Positions 35,644-43,740 of a stretch of 64,000 nt of DNA are shown piece after piece. The position numbers and the translations under genes are program-made. Source of the stretch: Erwinia pyri (GTDB lineage: Bacteria > Pseudomonadota > Gammaproteobacteria > Enterobacterales > Enterobacteriaceae). The notes under the pieces were generated by a model. It was given only the letters and a program-made list of their open reading frames with translations, was not told the DNA's origin and did not search any database. The stretch spans positions 868,001 to 932,000 of the forward strand of contig NZ_CP132353.1 in NCBI RefSeq assembly GCF_030758455.1. The letters run 5' to 3'. The stretch's first letter is position 1; each line of letters starts with the position of its first letter.

Positions 35644-36360
35644 CTAATTAACGGGTCTGACCAGGTTGAGTTCTATGCCGAGACGCACAGCATGCCTTGC
35701 GTTTATCACCCCAAGTTTTTTGACAATATTTGACATGTGGAATTTAACAGTTGTCGTTTTGATCCCCAGAATAGTTCCGGTTTCTGAATAGGTTTTTCCC
35801 ACGCTGGCCCAATAGAGAATTTCATTCTCGCGTGTGGTAAATATATTTTCATTGACGGGGCTGGGTTCACTGTTTTTTGAGAGAGAAATGAGCGCCAGAT
35901 ACTCTTCATGGACTGACGCGAGCAGCAGGTCTAAGGTGCCTTTGTGCAGGTTAATACAGCGTTCTGTCTCTTCTCTTTTACTGGGATCAATAATCAAACT
36001 CAGCGTAACCAGATTCTTTTTATAGTCGTGCAAAACAAAAGTATAGCCATTAATTATGCTGTAGAGCTTAGCCTTTTCAAAAATAGTGGAGAAGAACGAT
36101 TCATTGGCCAGGGTGATTTTTTCATTCCATGAAAAGGGTGTCAGTCGATTCAATGCGGCAATAACAATCGGATCGGTAAACTGCAGATTGTTATCCTGGT
36201 AGTACTTCACCCATTCATCAGGATAATTTGTCGCATAAGCAGCAATTGACATGTTGTTTTTTGAAAGAACAACATAAGCCCAGGTAAAATCACCTAATTC
36301 GCTTAATTTAGTTTCAAGATGATTTTTAATAACGCTCTTAACATAAAACTCGTTTTCCAT
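35644..36360 (-). CDS. LuxR-family quorum-sensing regulator (EsaR-like)
   Basis: This 238-residue protein has an N-terminal autoinducer-binding domain (WVKYYQDNNLQFTDPIVIAA, with the conserved W, Y, D residues) and a C-terminal GerE-type HTH, FTTRENEILYWASVGKTYSE then TTVKFHMSNIVKKLG. It should bind the AHL made by the convergent luxI. EsaR-like members bind DNA without ligand and are released by AHL; whether this one does cannot be told from sequence. DNA is AT-rich like luxI. Confidence 0.92.
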   Translation of the reverse strand: MENEFYVKSVIKNHLETKLSELGDFTWAYVVLSKNNMSIAAYATNYPDEWVKYYQDNNLQFTDPIVIAALNRLTPFSWNEKITLANESFFSTIFEKAKLYSIINGYTFVLHDYKKNLVTLSLIIDPSKREETERCINLHKGTLDLLLASVHEEYLALISLSKNSEPSPVNENIFTTRENEILYWASVGKTYSETGTILGIKTTTVKFHMSNIVKKLGVINARHAVRLGIELNLVRPVN

Positions 36361-36669
36361 AACGGCCTGTCTCCCAGTGAGTCAGTGAATTCGGCGGCGC
36401 TGCGACAAGCTGGTCTGTAACCAGTGGCGGGGTGAGGATAAACCTTTGAGGCCAGTCTGCAACAGAGCAGATATCGGGTTTCCCTTCGGGGATAAAAAGT
36501 ACCGTTTTAAGCCTTCTCTTGCAACCTGTTGGTCGCTCTGAAGTTCTCAGAGCAACAAATGGAGACCCCAGGCAGCACGTTTTCACCAATTTTTCGATGA
36601 CAGCGGCAGAGCGCAACCGTTAAGGTGGTCTGGTGCTGTAAACCGCAGCTTCAAGCATAAAGGTCTGCC
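36361..36669. other. Intergenic region between luxR and the cupin gene
   Basis: No gene is supported. It holds the luxR promoter (minus) and that of the cupin gene (plus). Two hairpins are visible: CTGGT-CTGTA-ACCAG (36411-36425) and a perfect GCTCTGA-AGTTC-TCAGAGC (36537-36555). No lux box was identified. Confidence 0.6.
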
Positions 36670-37182
36670 ATGAAATCAACACCACGCCCCGACTTTATCC
36701 GCCACTGGCAGGAGCTGGAAGGGCCTGACAATGAACACTATACCGGCAGCGATGAACTGATGGCGATTGGTTCGCCGCTTGCCCGCTCGCTGGGGCTGAC
36801 CCGACTTGGCATTCATCATATCCGACTTTTACCCGGTCGCCGGATGTCCTATCCCCATGCAGAAAGCTCAGAAGAAGAATTTGTATTTGTTGTGGAAGGT
36901 ACGCCGGATGCATGGATTAACGGTGAACTGCATCCCCTTAAGGCAGGTGATGCCGTGGGCTTCCCGTCAGGCACCGGCCTCTGCCATACCTTTATCAATA
37001 ACAGCAGTGAAGAAGCACGATTTATCGTGGTAGGGGAGGCGAATAAAGCGGAGAACCGGATCCACTATCCCCTCAACCCTGTTTATGAAGCCACCAGAGA
37101 AGATCGTTGGGTAAACCCGCCAGAGCAGCAGTTTGGCGACCACAACGGCCTGCCGGATAAACTCAATAACGGTGATGATTAG
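36670..37182 (+). CDS. Cupin-domain protein
   Basis: This 170-residue, single-domain cupin has the two motifs: GRRMSYPHAESSEEEFVFVV (motif 1; His and Glu metal ligands) near residue 56 and GFPSGTGLCHTFINNS (motif 2, with His) near residue 97. The beta-barrel pattern is clear; no DNA-binding domain is attached. The substrate is unknown; relatives include small sugar- or acid-binding cupins. It lies alone between luxR and a convergent serine-protease-like gene. Confidence 0.8.
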   Translation: MKSTPRPDFIRHWQELEGPDNEHYTGSDELMAIGSPLARSLGLTRLGIHHIRLLPGRRMSYPHAESSEEEFVFVVEGTPDAWINGELHPLKAGDAVGFPSGTGLCHTFINNSSEEARFIVVGEANKAENRIHYPLNPVYEATREDRWVNPPEQQFGDHNGLPDKLNNGDD

Positions 37183-37189
37183 CTGAAGA

Positions 37190-37813
37190 TCAGGATTTGA
37201 TCGCCTCATCCAGCCACGTTTTGAATCGGCCGTAGGGCACGTACAGAGAAACATCTTTATAGAGCAGCTTGCCCGATTTCAAATCGTTGATGCGGCTTGA
37301 GTAACCCACAATAACGCCGCCGATGGAATCATCGGAAGCGTTATAAACCGCGCCGCCGGACATGCCTTTTACCACGCCCGCGTCAGAGGCCACCACTACG
37401 CAGCTCACCTTATTCCAGTCGTTCTTCAGCCCGGTATTCACCAGATTGGTGCCGCTGGACGCCACGGGCATCGCGGAGATAAAGCTGTAGCCATAAAGAT
37501 TGATCTTATCGCCGATATGACCGTTGCGGAAATGCGGCGGCGCGACGTTGCCGTTCTTGTGGTAAACCACCGCCAGATCGCATTCAGGATGGTAAGATTT
37601 AACGCGATAGAGGGAGAACTTTGCTACGTGCGCGGCGGTCAGGCTGTAGTCAGGCGTGAGCGGAATAGTGGTGCCCAGCGTGCCCACGCCAAGTACCGTA
37701 GGAATACCCGTCACCGTCATATCTACGCGCTTTTCCGCTTCCTGGCTGTACTCATATTTTCCCACTGAACAGCCGCCCACGAGCAGGGCCAGCAGGCAGA
37801 TAGCACGTCGCAT
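37190..37813 (-). CDS. Trypsin-like serine protease lipoprotein
   Basis: This 207-residue protein starts with a lipoprotein signal, MRRAICLLALLVGGC, with the lipid-attachment Cys at residue 15. It then has a chymotrypsin-like triad in order: His62 (LTAAHVAKF), Asp79 (PECDLAVVY) and Ser152 (VKGMSGGAVYN). It is small, and no PDZ domain follows, unlike DegP family members. The expected location is the inner side of the outer membrane or the periplasm. Substrate unknown. Transcription runs from the 476-bp gap upstream of the MFS gene. Confidence 0.75.
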   Translation of the reverse strand: MRRAICLLALLVGGCSVGKYEYSQEAEKRVDMTVTGIPTVLGVGTLGTTIPLTPDYSLTAAHVAKFSLYRVKSYHPECDLAVVYHKNGNVAPPHFRNGHIGDKINLYGYSFISAMPVASSGTNLVNTGLKNDWNKVSCVVVASDAGVVKGMSGGAVYNASDDSIGGVIVGYSSRINDLKSGKLLYKDVSLYVPYGRFKTWLDEAIKS

Positions 37814-38289
37814 CGCTACTCCTCGGTAATGAATGGCTTAAGTACCGCACAAAAAAACGCCCCTTAATCTCTGTTCTGTTATCGGCACCTTAAGGCAAAT
37901 CTTTAATGATTTTGCCTGAGTCCGGGGGCCGGAAATTATCTGGCATCCCGCTCTGAAGCGGCGCAATGCAGAACGCTGTTAAGAGTAAGAGTTCAGAAAG
38001 TATGATGTTTGGGGCATCTGAAGCAAATTTTAGCGGCGAAAGATTTCGTAAAAAAGGCAGCCGTGCCGTTTTCCTGTGCGAAGGGAGGGGATTTCAGGTG
38101 CAGATTTTCTCCTTGTTCCGATTTTTGCCTGCGAAGCAATAGTCCTTTGATGCGCGGGCTGTTTCAGCCTGAAGAGAGCTGTGCTTTAATTGCTGATGTG
38201 ATCTGGATCAAATTTTAACTTCCTTTCAGCACGGCAGAGTTTCTGCTGCGCTGGCTTTCTATTTTGTCGACCTGTCTGGAGAGTCTGAC
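37814..38289. other. Intergenic region between the protease and MFS genes
   Basis: No convincing gene is present; a 69-codon plus-strand frame at 38009-38218 has no family features. TGTGATCTGGATCAAA (38197-38212) resembles a CRP site (TGTGA-N6-TCACA; right half imperfect), about 80 bp before the MFS gene. Confidence 0.5.
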
Positions 38290-39453
38290 ATGCCTGTCTC
38301 TTTACTGGCGCTGGCGCTGAGTGCTTTTGCTATCGGCACCACGGAATTTGTCATTATGGGTTTGCTGCCGGAGGTGGCGGGGGATTTGCAGGTCTCTATC
38401 CCCTCTGCGGGCTGGCTGATCAGCGGTTATGCGCTGGGCGTGGCGATTGGCGCGCCCATCATGGCGCTGCTGACGGCAAAACTGCCGCGTAAACGCACGC
38501 TGATGCTGCTGATGGTGATTTTCATTATCGGCAACGTGCTCTGTGCGCTGGCGTACAGCTACAACCTGCTGATGGCCGCTCGCGTTATTACGGCGCTCTG
38601 TCACGGTGCTTTCTTTGGCATTGGGGCCGTGGTGGCAGCCAGCCTGGTGGCACCAGGCAAACAGGCTTCAGCCGTGGCGCTGATGTTCACCGGCCTGACG
38701 CTGGCTAACGTACTGGGCGTCCCGCTCGGCACCTGGTTTGGTCAGCTGTTTGGCTGGCGCGCCACCTTCTGGGGCGTCTCTGTGATTGGCATCCTGGCGT
38801 TTATCTCGCTGATTGTCAGCCTGCCGACCAATCGGGATGAGAAACCGGTGCATCTTGCCAGTGAAATCAGCGCGCTGGCTAATGGCAAGCTGTGGCTCTC
38901 GCTGCTGATGACCGTCTTCTTTGCTGCCGCGATGTTTGCCCTGTTCAGCTACATTGCGCCGCTGCTGCTGCAGGTCACCGGGATCACCGACAAAGGGGTG
39001 AGCTGGACGTTGTTCCTGATTGGCGGCGGCCTGACGGTAGGTAATATTCTTGGCGGCAAGCTGGCGGACAGAAAGCTCTCGCTCAGCCTGATCCTCAGCT
39101 TCTCGCTTATTGCGGTCTTCTCGCTGATCTTCAGCTGGACCAGCCACGCGCTGTGGCTGGCGGAACTTACGCTGTTCCTGTGGGCGATGGCGACCTTTGC
39201 TACCGTGCCTGGCCTGCAGATTAACGTGGTTCGCCACGGCAAAGAGGCGCCGAATCTGGTCTCTACGCTGAATATCTCGGCGTTTAACGTGGGCAACGCT
39301 TTTGGTGCCTGGGCTGGCGGCGCGGTGATTGGCAGCGGTTATGGCCTCACGGCCGTACCGGTAGTCGCAGCCATACTGGCGGTGGGCGGGCTGGCAATCT
39401 GTCTGATCACCTTCCGGCCTTCCCGTGGTCAGACGCAGCCTGCCAACGCCTGA
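38290..39453 (+). CDS. MFS transporter (DHA1; AraJ/YdhP/NepI-like)
   Basis: This 387-residue, 12-TM major facilitator protein carries the DHA1 pattern: FAIGTTEFVIMGLLPEVAGD in helix 1, motif A region LLTAKLPRKRTLML between helices 2 and 3, and motif C-like GLTLANVLGVPLGTWFGQ in helix 5. Such exporters pump sugars, purine ribosides or drugs; the substrate is not evident. Its last 25 bp overlap the convergent lysR 3' end. A CRP-like site lies upstream. Confidence 0.88.
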   Translation: MPVSLLALALSAFAIGTTEFVIMGLLPEVAGDLQVSIPSAGWLISGYALGVAIGAPIMALLTAKLPRKRTLMLLMVIFIIGNVLCALAYSYNLLMAARVITALCHGAFFGIGAVVAASLVAPGKQASAVALMFTGLTLANVLGVPLGTWFGQLFGWRATFWGVSVIGILAFISLIVSLPTNRDEKPVHLASEISALANGKLWLSLLMTVFFAAAMFALFSYIAPLLLQVTGITDKGVSWTLFLIGGGLTVGNILGGKLADRKLSLSLILSFSLIAVFSLIFSWTSHALWLAELTLFLWAMATFATVPGLQINVVRHGKEAPNLVSTLNISAFNVGNAFGAWAGGAVIGSGYGLTAVPVVAAILAVGGLAICLITFRPSRGQTQPANA

Positions 39454-40370
39454 CCCAGCAGCGCATCCAGGCGCTGGTTCACCAGGCTGATATCGGCGTG
39501 CAAATGTGCGCAGAACGCCTCAACCAGCGCAGAAGAGGGGCGGTGCCGCGGCCGGACAAGGCTCACCGTAAAAGGCACCGCAATGCTGAACCGCCTGATG
39601 GCTACTCCGCTGCCAGCATAATCCAGTGCTGTCAGCGGGTTCACGATCGACACCCCCACGCCTGCCCTCACCATAGAACATACCGATGCCGCGCTGTGCG
39701 TCTCCAGCACCATTCTGCGCTGAATGCCCTGCTCCTGAAACAGCGTATCCAACAGCTGACGATAGCTGTCGTTACGTGACAGGCTGATGTAGTCCTGTCC
39801 GGCGAAATCGGCCGGGGTGAGGCTGGTTTTTGCCGCCAGCGGATGATCTTCAGGCAGAACGCAAACTTCATTGCCGGTAAACAGCTCAGTGCGCTCGGTG
39901 CCGGCAGGCGTCTGACGGGTTTCCGTCAGCCCCAGGTCATAACGCTGCGCAGAGAGCCACTCCTCCAGCAGCGGTGACTCCTGCGGAATAATATTCAGGC
40001 TGACCTCAGGATAACGCTGCAGAAAGGGCCGGCAAAAAAGCGGCAGCAGCGACTGCGAGAAGACCGGCAGGCAGGCCACGGAGAGTTCGCCCTGGCGAAA
40101 CTGCCGCAGCCCCTCTGCGGCGCTGATAATTCTGTCCAGCCCATACCAGGAGCGCTGTACCTCTTCAAAGAGACGCAGCCCCTGTACGGTAGGCTGCAGG
40201 CGGCCGCGCACCCGGTCGAACAGCTTCAGACCCACCAGCTTCTCAAAGCGGGCAAGCTCGCGGCTTACCGTGGGTTGCGAGGTATGCAACAGCGCAGCGG
40301 CTTCTGTAAGGTTACCGGCGGTGACCACCGCATGGAAAATTTCGATATGTCTTAACGTAATACCCGCCAT
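39429..40370 (-). CDS. lysR: LysR, transcriptional activator of lysA
   Basis: This 313-residue prototype LysR-type regulator has an N-terminal winged HTH (LRHIEIFHAVVTAGNLTEAA, SQPTVSRELARFEKLVGLKL) and an effector domain (SVACLPVFSQSLLPL, MVRAGVGVSIVNPLTALDYA). ATG 40370 (MAGITLRHIE) is preferred: it has GGGAG six bases upstream and matches the E. coli length; the frame extends to 40400. It is divergent from lysA, which it activates when diaminopimelate is plentiful and lysine scarce. Confidence 0.95.
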   Translation of the reverse strand: MAGITLRHIEIFHAVVTAGNLTEAAALLHTSQPTVSRELARFEKLVGLKLFDRVRGRLQPTVQGLRLFEEVQRSWYGLDRIISAAEGLRQFRQGELSVACLPVFSQSLLPLFCRPFLQRYPEVSLNIIPQESPLLEEWLSAQRYDLGLTETRQTPAGTERTELFTGNEVCVLPEDHPLAAKTSLTPADFAGQDYISLSRNDSYRQLLDTLFQEQGIQRRMVLETHSAASVCSMVRAGVGVSIVNPLTALDYAGSGVAIRRFSIAVPFTVSLVRPRHRPSSALVEAFCAHLHADISLVNQRLDALLGQALAGCV

Positions 40371-40490
40371 ATGCAGCTCCCGAAGTATAGGTGCATCCAT
40401 ATCATGGATGAATAGACTCGGTTAAAACAGATATTTTTCATGCTTCACTGCTTGTGGCGTAATAAGCCGATATTCTTCAGGAGAGCCTCT

Positions 40491-41744
40491 ATGCCACGCT
40501 TACTCAACAATCCCGATACCGCGCTGACCCGCGACAATCTTCTGCCGCTGGCTCAGCACTACGGCGGTCCTGTCTGGGCTTACGATGCCAGCATCATCAC
40601 TGAGCGCATCGCACAGCTACAGCAGTTTGACGTGGTGCGTTTTGCGCAGAAAGCGTGCTCAAATATTCACATTCTGCGCCTGATGCATGCAGCGGGCGTA
40701 AAAGTAGACTCTGTCTCTTTGGGCGAAATCGAGCGTGCGCTGGTGGCTGGTTTTCAGCCTGGCGGCGATGAAATCGTCTTTACCGCCGATGTGATTGATG
40801 AGCCTACGCTGGCACGGCTGGCTGAGCTGAAGATCCCGGTTAATGCCGGTTCGGTGGATATGCTGGATCAGCTGGGTGAAGTTTCTGCAGGGCATCCGGT
40901 CTGGCTGCGTATTAATCCAGGCTTTGGCCACGGCCACAGCCAGAAAACCAATACCGGCGGCGAAAACAGCAAGCACGGCATCTGGTACACCGATTTGCCG
41001 CTGGCGCTGGCGGCGATCCAGCGCCACGGACTGAAGCTGGTTGGCCTTCATATGCATATTGGTTCAGGCGTGGATTATGCTCATCTGGAGCAGGTTTGTG
41101 AGGCGATGGTGAGTCAGGTGATCGGCTTTGGCCAGGATCTGGAAGCGATCTCGGCGGGCGGCGGGCTATCAATTCCCTACCGTTTTGGTGAAGAGGCGAT
41201 CAACACCGACCACTATTACGGCTTGTGGAACGCCGCCCGTGAGCGGGTGGCGCAGCACCTGGGCCATGCGGTGAAGCTGGAGATTGAGCCGGGGCGTTTC
41301 CTGGTGGCAGAATCTGGCGTGCTGGTCTCTAAGGTCCGGGCAGTGAAGCAGATGGGCAGCCGTCACTTCGTGCTGGTGGATGCAGGCTTTAACGACCTGA
41401 TGCGCCCGGCGATGTACGGCAGTTACCATCATATTTCGGCGATGGCAGGCGATGGCCGCGAGCTGGACGAGCAGCATACCCTTGAGAGCGTAGTGGCCGG
41501 GCCGCTGTGTGAATCGGGCGATGTGTTCACCCAGCTGGAAGGGGGCAAGGTGGAGACGCGTGCGCTGCCAGCGGTAAAACCCGGTGATTACCTGGTCTTC
41601 CATGACACCGGCGCTTACGGTGCTTCCATGTCATCGAACTACAACAGCCGTCCGCTGCTGCCGGAAGTGCTGTTTGAAAACGGTAAGCCGCGCCAGATCC
41701 GCCGTCCGCAGACCATTCAGGAGCTGCTGGCGCTGGAGCTGTAA
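40491..41744 (+). CDS. lysA: Diaminopimelate decarboxylase LysA
   Basis: This 417-residue PLP enzyme of alanine-racemase fold makes L-lysine from meso-diaminopimelate, the last pathway step. PLP lysine K54 lies in FAQKACSN. The glycine loop GAISAGGG-type LEAISAGGGLSIPY, EPGRFLVAESG and the catalytic Cys in GPLCESGDVF are present. ATG 40491 follows AGGAGAG; the frame extends up to 40440 without need. The 120-bp gap to lysR holds the shared regulatory region. Confidence 0.96.
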   Translation: MPRLLNNPDTALTRDNLLPLAQHYGGPVWAYDASIITERIAQLQQFDVVRFAQKACSNIHILRLMHAAGVKVDSVSLGEIERALVAGFQPGGDEIVFTADVIDEPTLARLAELKIPVNAGSVDMLDQLGEVSAGHPVWLRINPGFGHGHSQKTNTGGENSKHGIWYTDLPLALAAIQRHGLKLVGLHMHIGSGVDYAHLEQVCEAMVSQVIGFGQDLEAISAGGGLSIPYRFGEEAINTDHYYGLWNAARERVAQHLGHAVKLEIEPGRFLVAESGVLVSKVRAVKQMGSRHFVLVDAGFNDLMRPAMYGSYHHISAMAGDGRELDEQHTLESVVAGPLCESGDVFTQLEGGKVETRALPAVKPGDYLVFHDTGAYGASMSSNYNSRPLLPEVLFENGKPRQIRRPQTIQELLALEL

Positions 41745-41787
41745 GATCCAGCCTCTTCAGGCGTTACTGGTACTCTTGCTGTAATTC

Positions 41788-41857
41788 GCCAGCCCCGCCA
41801 GGCGCTGGCGCTGGCGTTGTAAAATCCCGTTATCGCCGTGAGCGGGGCTGGCTTTTT
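41788..41857 (+). terminator. Terminator-like structure after lysA
   Basis: GCCAGCCCCGC (41788-41798) pairs with GCGGGGCTGGC (41842-41852), followed by five T. The 43-base loop contains further GC-rich self-complementary sequence. It also lies at the 3' side of the convergent EIIA gene. Confidence 0.6.
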
Positions 41858-41898
41858 ATCCTTATCATCAGGCCAGCCCGATTATTTCATCGCCATCC

Positions 41899-42207
41899 TC
41901 AGCCAAACAGCTCTTTTCTCAGCAGCACGATCTCTTCCGCCAGATCCCGGCACAGCATCGCCGTCATCAGATGATCCTGCGCATGCACCAGGATCAATGT
42001 CACCGGCACTTTGCCACACCCTTCATCGGCGCCAATCAATTCGGTCTGGATCTTATGCGCTTCTTTAGACGCCTCCAGCGAGGCTGCCAGCGCCTCTTCT
42101 GCCTGTAACCACTCCCGTTTACGGGCGAACTGAATGGCGCCCATCGCATGAGAGCGCGCTTCCCCGGCGCTAATCAGCAGCGTCATCATGGTTTGCTCAA
42201 AATCCAT
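41899..42207 (-). CDS. PTS lactose/cellobiose-type EIIA component
   Basis: This 102-residue helical EIIA of the lactose/chitobiose family has the phosphorylated His in LVHAQDHLMTAML near residue 78. The whole-length pattern [18 protein letters not shown] fits ChbA-like proteins. It passes phosphate from HPr to EIIB (45178). It is transcribed away from the EIIC-GH1-EIIB genes, sharing one promoter region that carries repeated TTGGTATNCC sites. Confidence 0.9.
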   Translation of the reverse strand: MDFEQTMMTLLISAGEARSHAMGAIQFARKREWLQAEEALAASLEASKEAHKIQTELIGADEGCGKVPVTLILVHAQDHLMTAMLCRDLAEEIVLLRKELFG

Positions 42208-42221
42208 TACAGCCTCCGTTA

Positions 42222-42325
42222 TTGGTATACCAAATAATAAGTATTCATCCTATCGGAATACCAATATGCAATTCCGGGAGACTTATCACAGAAAATAAGG
42301 TGAGTTTCGCTACTTTTGGTATGCC
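42222..42325. promoter_or_regulatory. Three UxuR/ExuR-type operator-like sites in the divergent PTS promoter
   Basis: TTGGTATACCAA (42222-42233, perfect palindrome), GGAATACCAA (42255-42264; TTGGTATTCC on the other strand) and TTGGTATGCC (42316-42325) share a TTGGTAT core. This is the remembered UxuR/ExuR operator core (AATTGGTATACCAATT). A UxuR-like GntR regulator is encoded at 45590. Confidence 0.65.
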
Positions 42326-42396
42326 ACGAGCAGGGATATTCATCAGGCCACGAAAATACTGGAATGCCTTATCACTTACCTCTGAGGGTATTACGC

Positions 42397-43731
42397 ATGT
42401 CTCTACAGGATCGGCTTATTGACTCTTTGGGCAGTTTTGCTACCCAATTCAACAGCTACCGCTACATCATGGCGATTAAAGCTTCCTTCATCACCCTGAT
42501 GCCGGTGATTATCGTTGGTGCCTTCTCCGTATTGATTTCAAATATGGTGCTGGACAGTAAAAATGGCCTTGCCGGCTTTGCGTCGCTCTCTTTCCTGGCC
42601 GAACTGAAGCCGATCACCACCAGTATCAACTACGCAACGCTGAGCTTTCTCAACATCGGCGCGGTATTTCTGATCGGGATTGAGCTGGGCAAAATCAACG
42701 GCATCAAAACGCTGTTTCCCGGGCTGTTAGCCATCATCTGTTTTATCGCGGTGACGCCAACCACGCTCACCATGCTGGTTGACGGGCAGATGCATCTGGT
42801 CACCGATGTACTGGCCAAGCAGTTTTCCGACACCAAGAGCCTGTTCCTCGGCATGTTTATTGCCATTCTCTCTGTGGAGATCTACTGCAGGCTGGAGAAT
42901 GTCGAACGGCTGAAAATTAAGATGCCCGACACCGTCCCACCTAACGTTGCAGCCTCTTTCTCGGCGTTGATCCCGGCGATCATTACCGTCTCCGCCATTG
43001 CCACCTTTGGCTTTGTCTTCCACCGTTTCACCGGCATGTATCTCTATGATGCCGTCTACAAAGTGGTGCAGGAACCGCTGGAGTCTGTGGTGCAGAGCCT
43101 GTGGGGCATTCTGCTGCTGATGTTTGTGGCGCAGCTGTTCTGGGTGATTGGCATCCACGGAAATCAGATGGTTAAGCCTATTCGTGAACCGCTGCTGCTG
43201 GGCGCCATTCTGGTCAATATGAATGCGTTTGAGCAGGGGAAAGAGGCGCCCAATATCATCACCATGCCCTTCTGGGATGTCTATATGAGCATTGGGGGAT
43301 CGGGGCTGACTCTTGGCCTGCTCAGCGCGGTTATGCTGGCGACCAAACGCAAAGAGATGCGCGAGATAGCCAAACTCTCCTTCGGTCCGGGCCTGTTCAA
43401 TATCAACGAGCCGGTGATCTTCGGCATGCCGATCATGCTTAACCCGATTCTGGCTATTCCTTTCATTATCACCCCGCTGATTACTGGCTCCATCGGGTAC
43501 TTTGCCACCGTGATGGGCTTTGCCGACAAGGCGGTGGTGATGGTGCCCTGGACTACGCCGCCTCTCATCAACGCCTGGCTTTCAACCGCGGGGTCGATGG
43601 GGGCTGTAGTGACGCAAATTATCTGCATCCTGGTCTCGATCCTGATTTACCTGCCGTTTGTGAAAATCGCCGCACGGCGGGCCGAGGCGGCAGAAGCCAA
43701 AGCTCTGCAGCCTGAGCTGGTGCAAAATTAA
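42397..43731 (+). CDS. PTS lactose/cellobiose-type EIIC permease
   Basis: This 444-residue, roughly 10-TM sugar permease belongs to the ChbC/LacE family. Typical text includes FNSYRYIMAIKASFITLMPV near the N-terminus, FWVIGIHGNQMVKPIREPLL near residue 250 and FNINEPVIFGMPIMLNPILA near residue 335. ATG 42397 (MSLQDRLIDSL) follows GAGGG; an upstream extension to a TTG at 42316 runs through an operator and is rejected. It is followed 9 bp later by the GH1 gene. Confidence 0.93.
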   Translation: MSLQDRLIDSLGSFATQFNSYRYIMAIKASFITLMPVIIVGAFSVLISNMVLDSKNGLAGFASLSFLAELKPITTSINYATLSFLNIGAVFLIGIELGKINGIKTLFPGLLAIICFIAVTPTTLTMLVDGQMHLVTDVLAKQFSDTKSLFLGMFIAILSVEIYCRLENVERLKIKMPDTVPPNVAASFSALIPAIITVSAIATFGFVFHRFTGMYLYDAVYKVVQEPLESVVQSLWGILLLMFVAQLFWVIGIHGNQMVKPIREPLLLGAILVNMNAFEQGKEAPNIITMPFWDVYMSIGGSGLTLGLLSAVMLATKRKEMREIAKLSFGPGLFNINEPVIFGMPIMLNPILAIPFIITPLITGSIGYFATVMGFADKAVVMVPWTTPPLINAWLSTAGSMGAVVTQIICILVSILIYLPFVKIAARRAEAAEAKALQPELVQN

Positions 43732-43740
43732 GGAGCCACA

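Noticed and set aside
36338..36616. 92-codon minus-strand ORF upstream of luxR
   Set aside because: No ribosome site, Cys/Pro/Arg-rich with no family pattern; it overlaps the luxR start.
38009..38218. 69-codon plus-strand ORF upstream of the MFS gene
   Set aside because: It has no convincing ribosome site and a composition without fold-like pattern; it probably lies in the regulatory gap.
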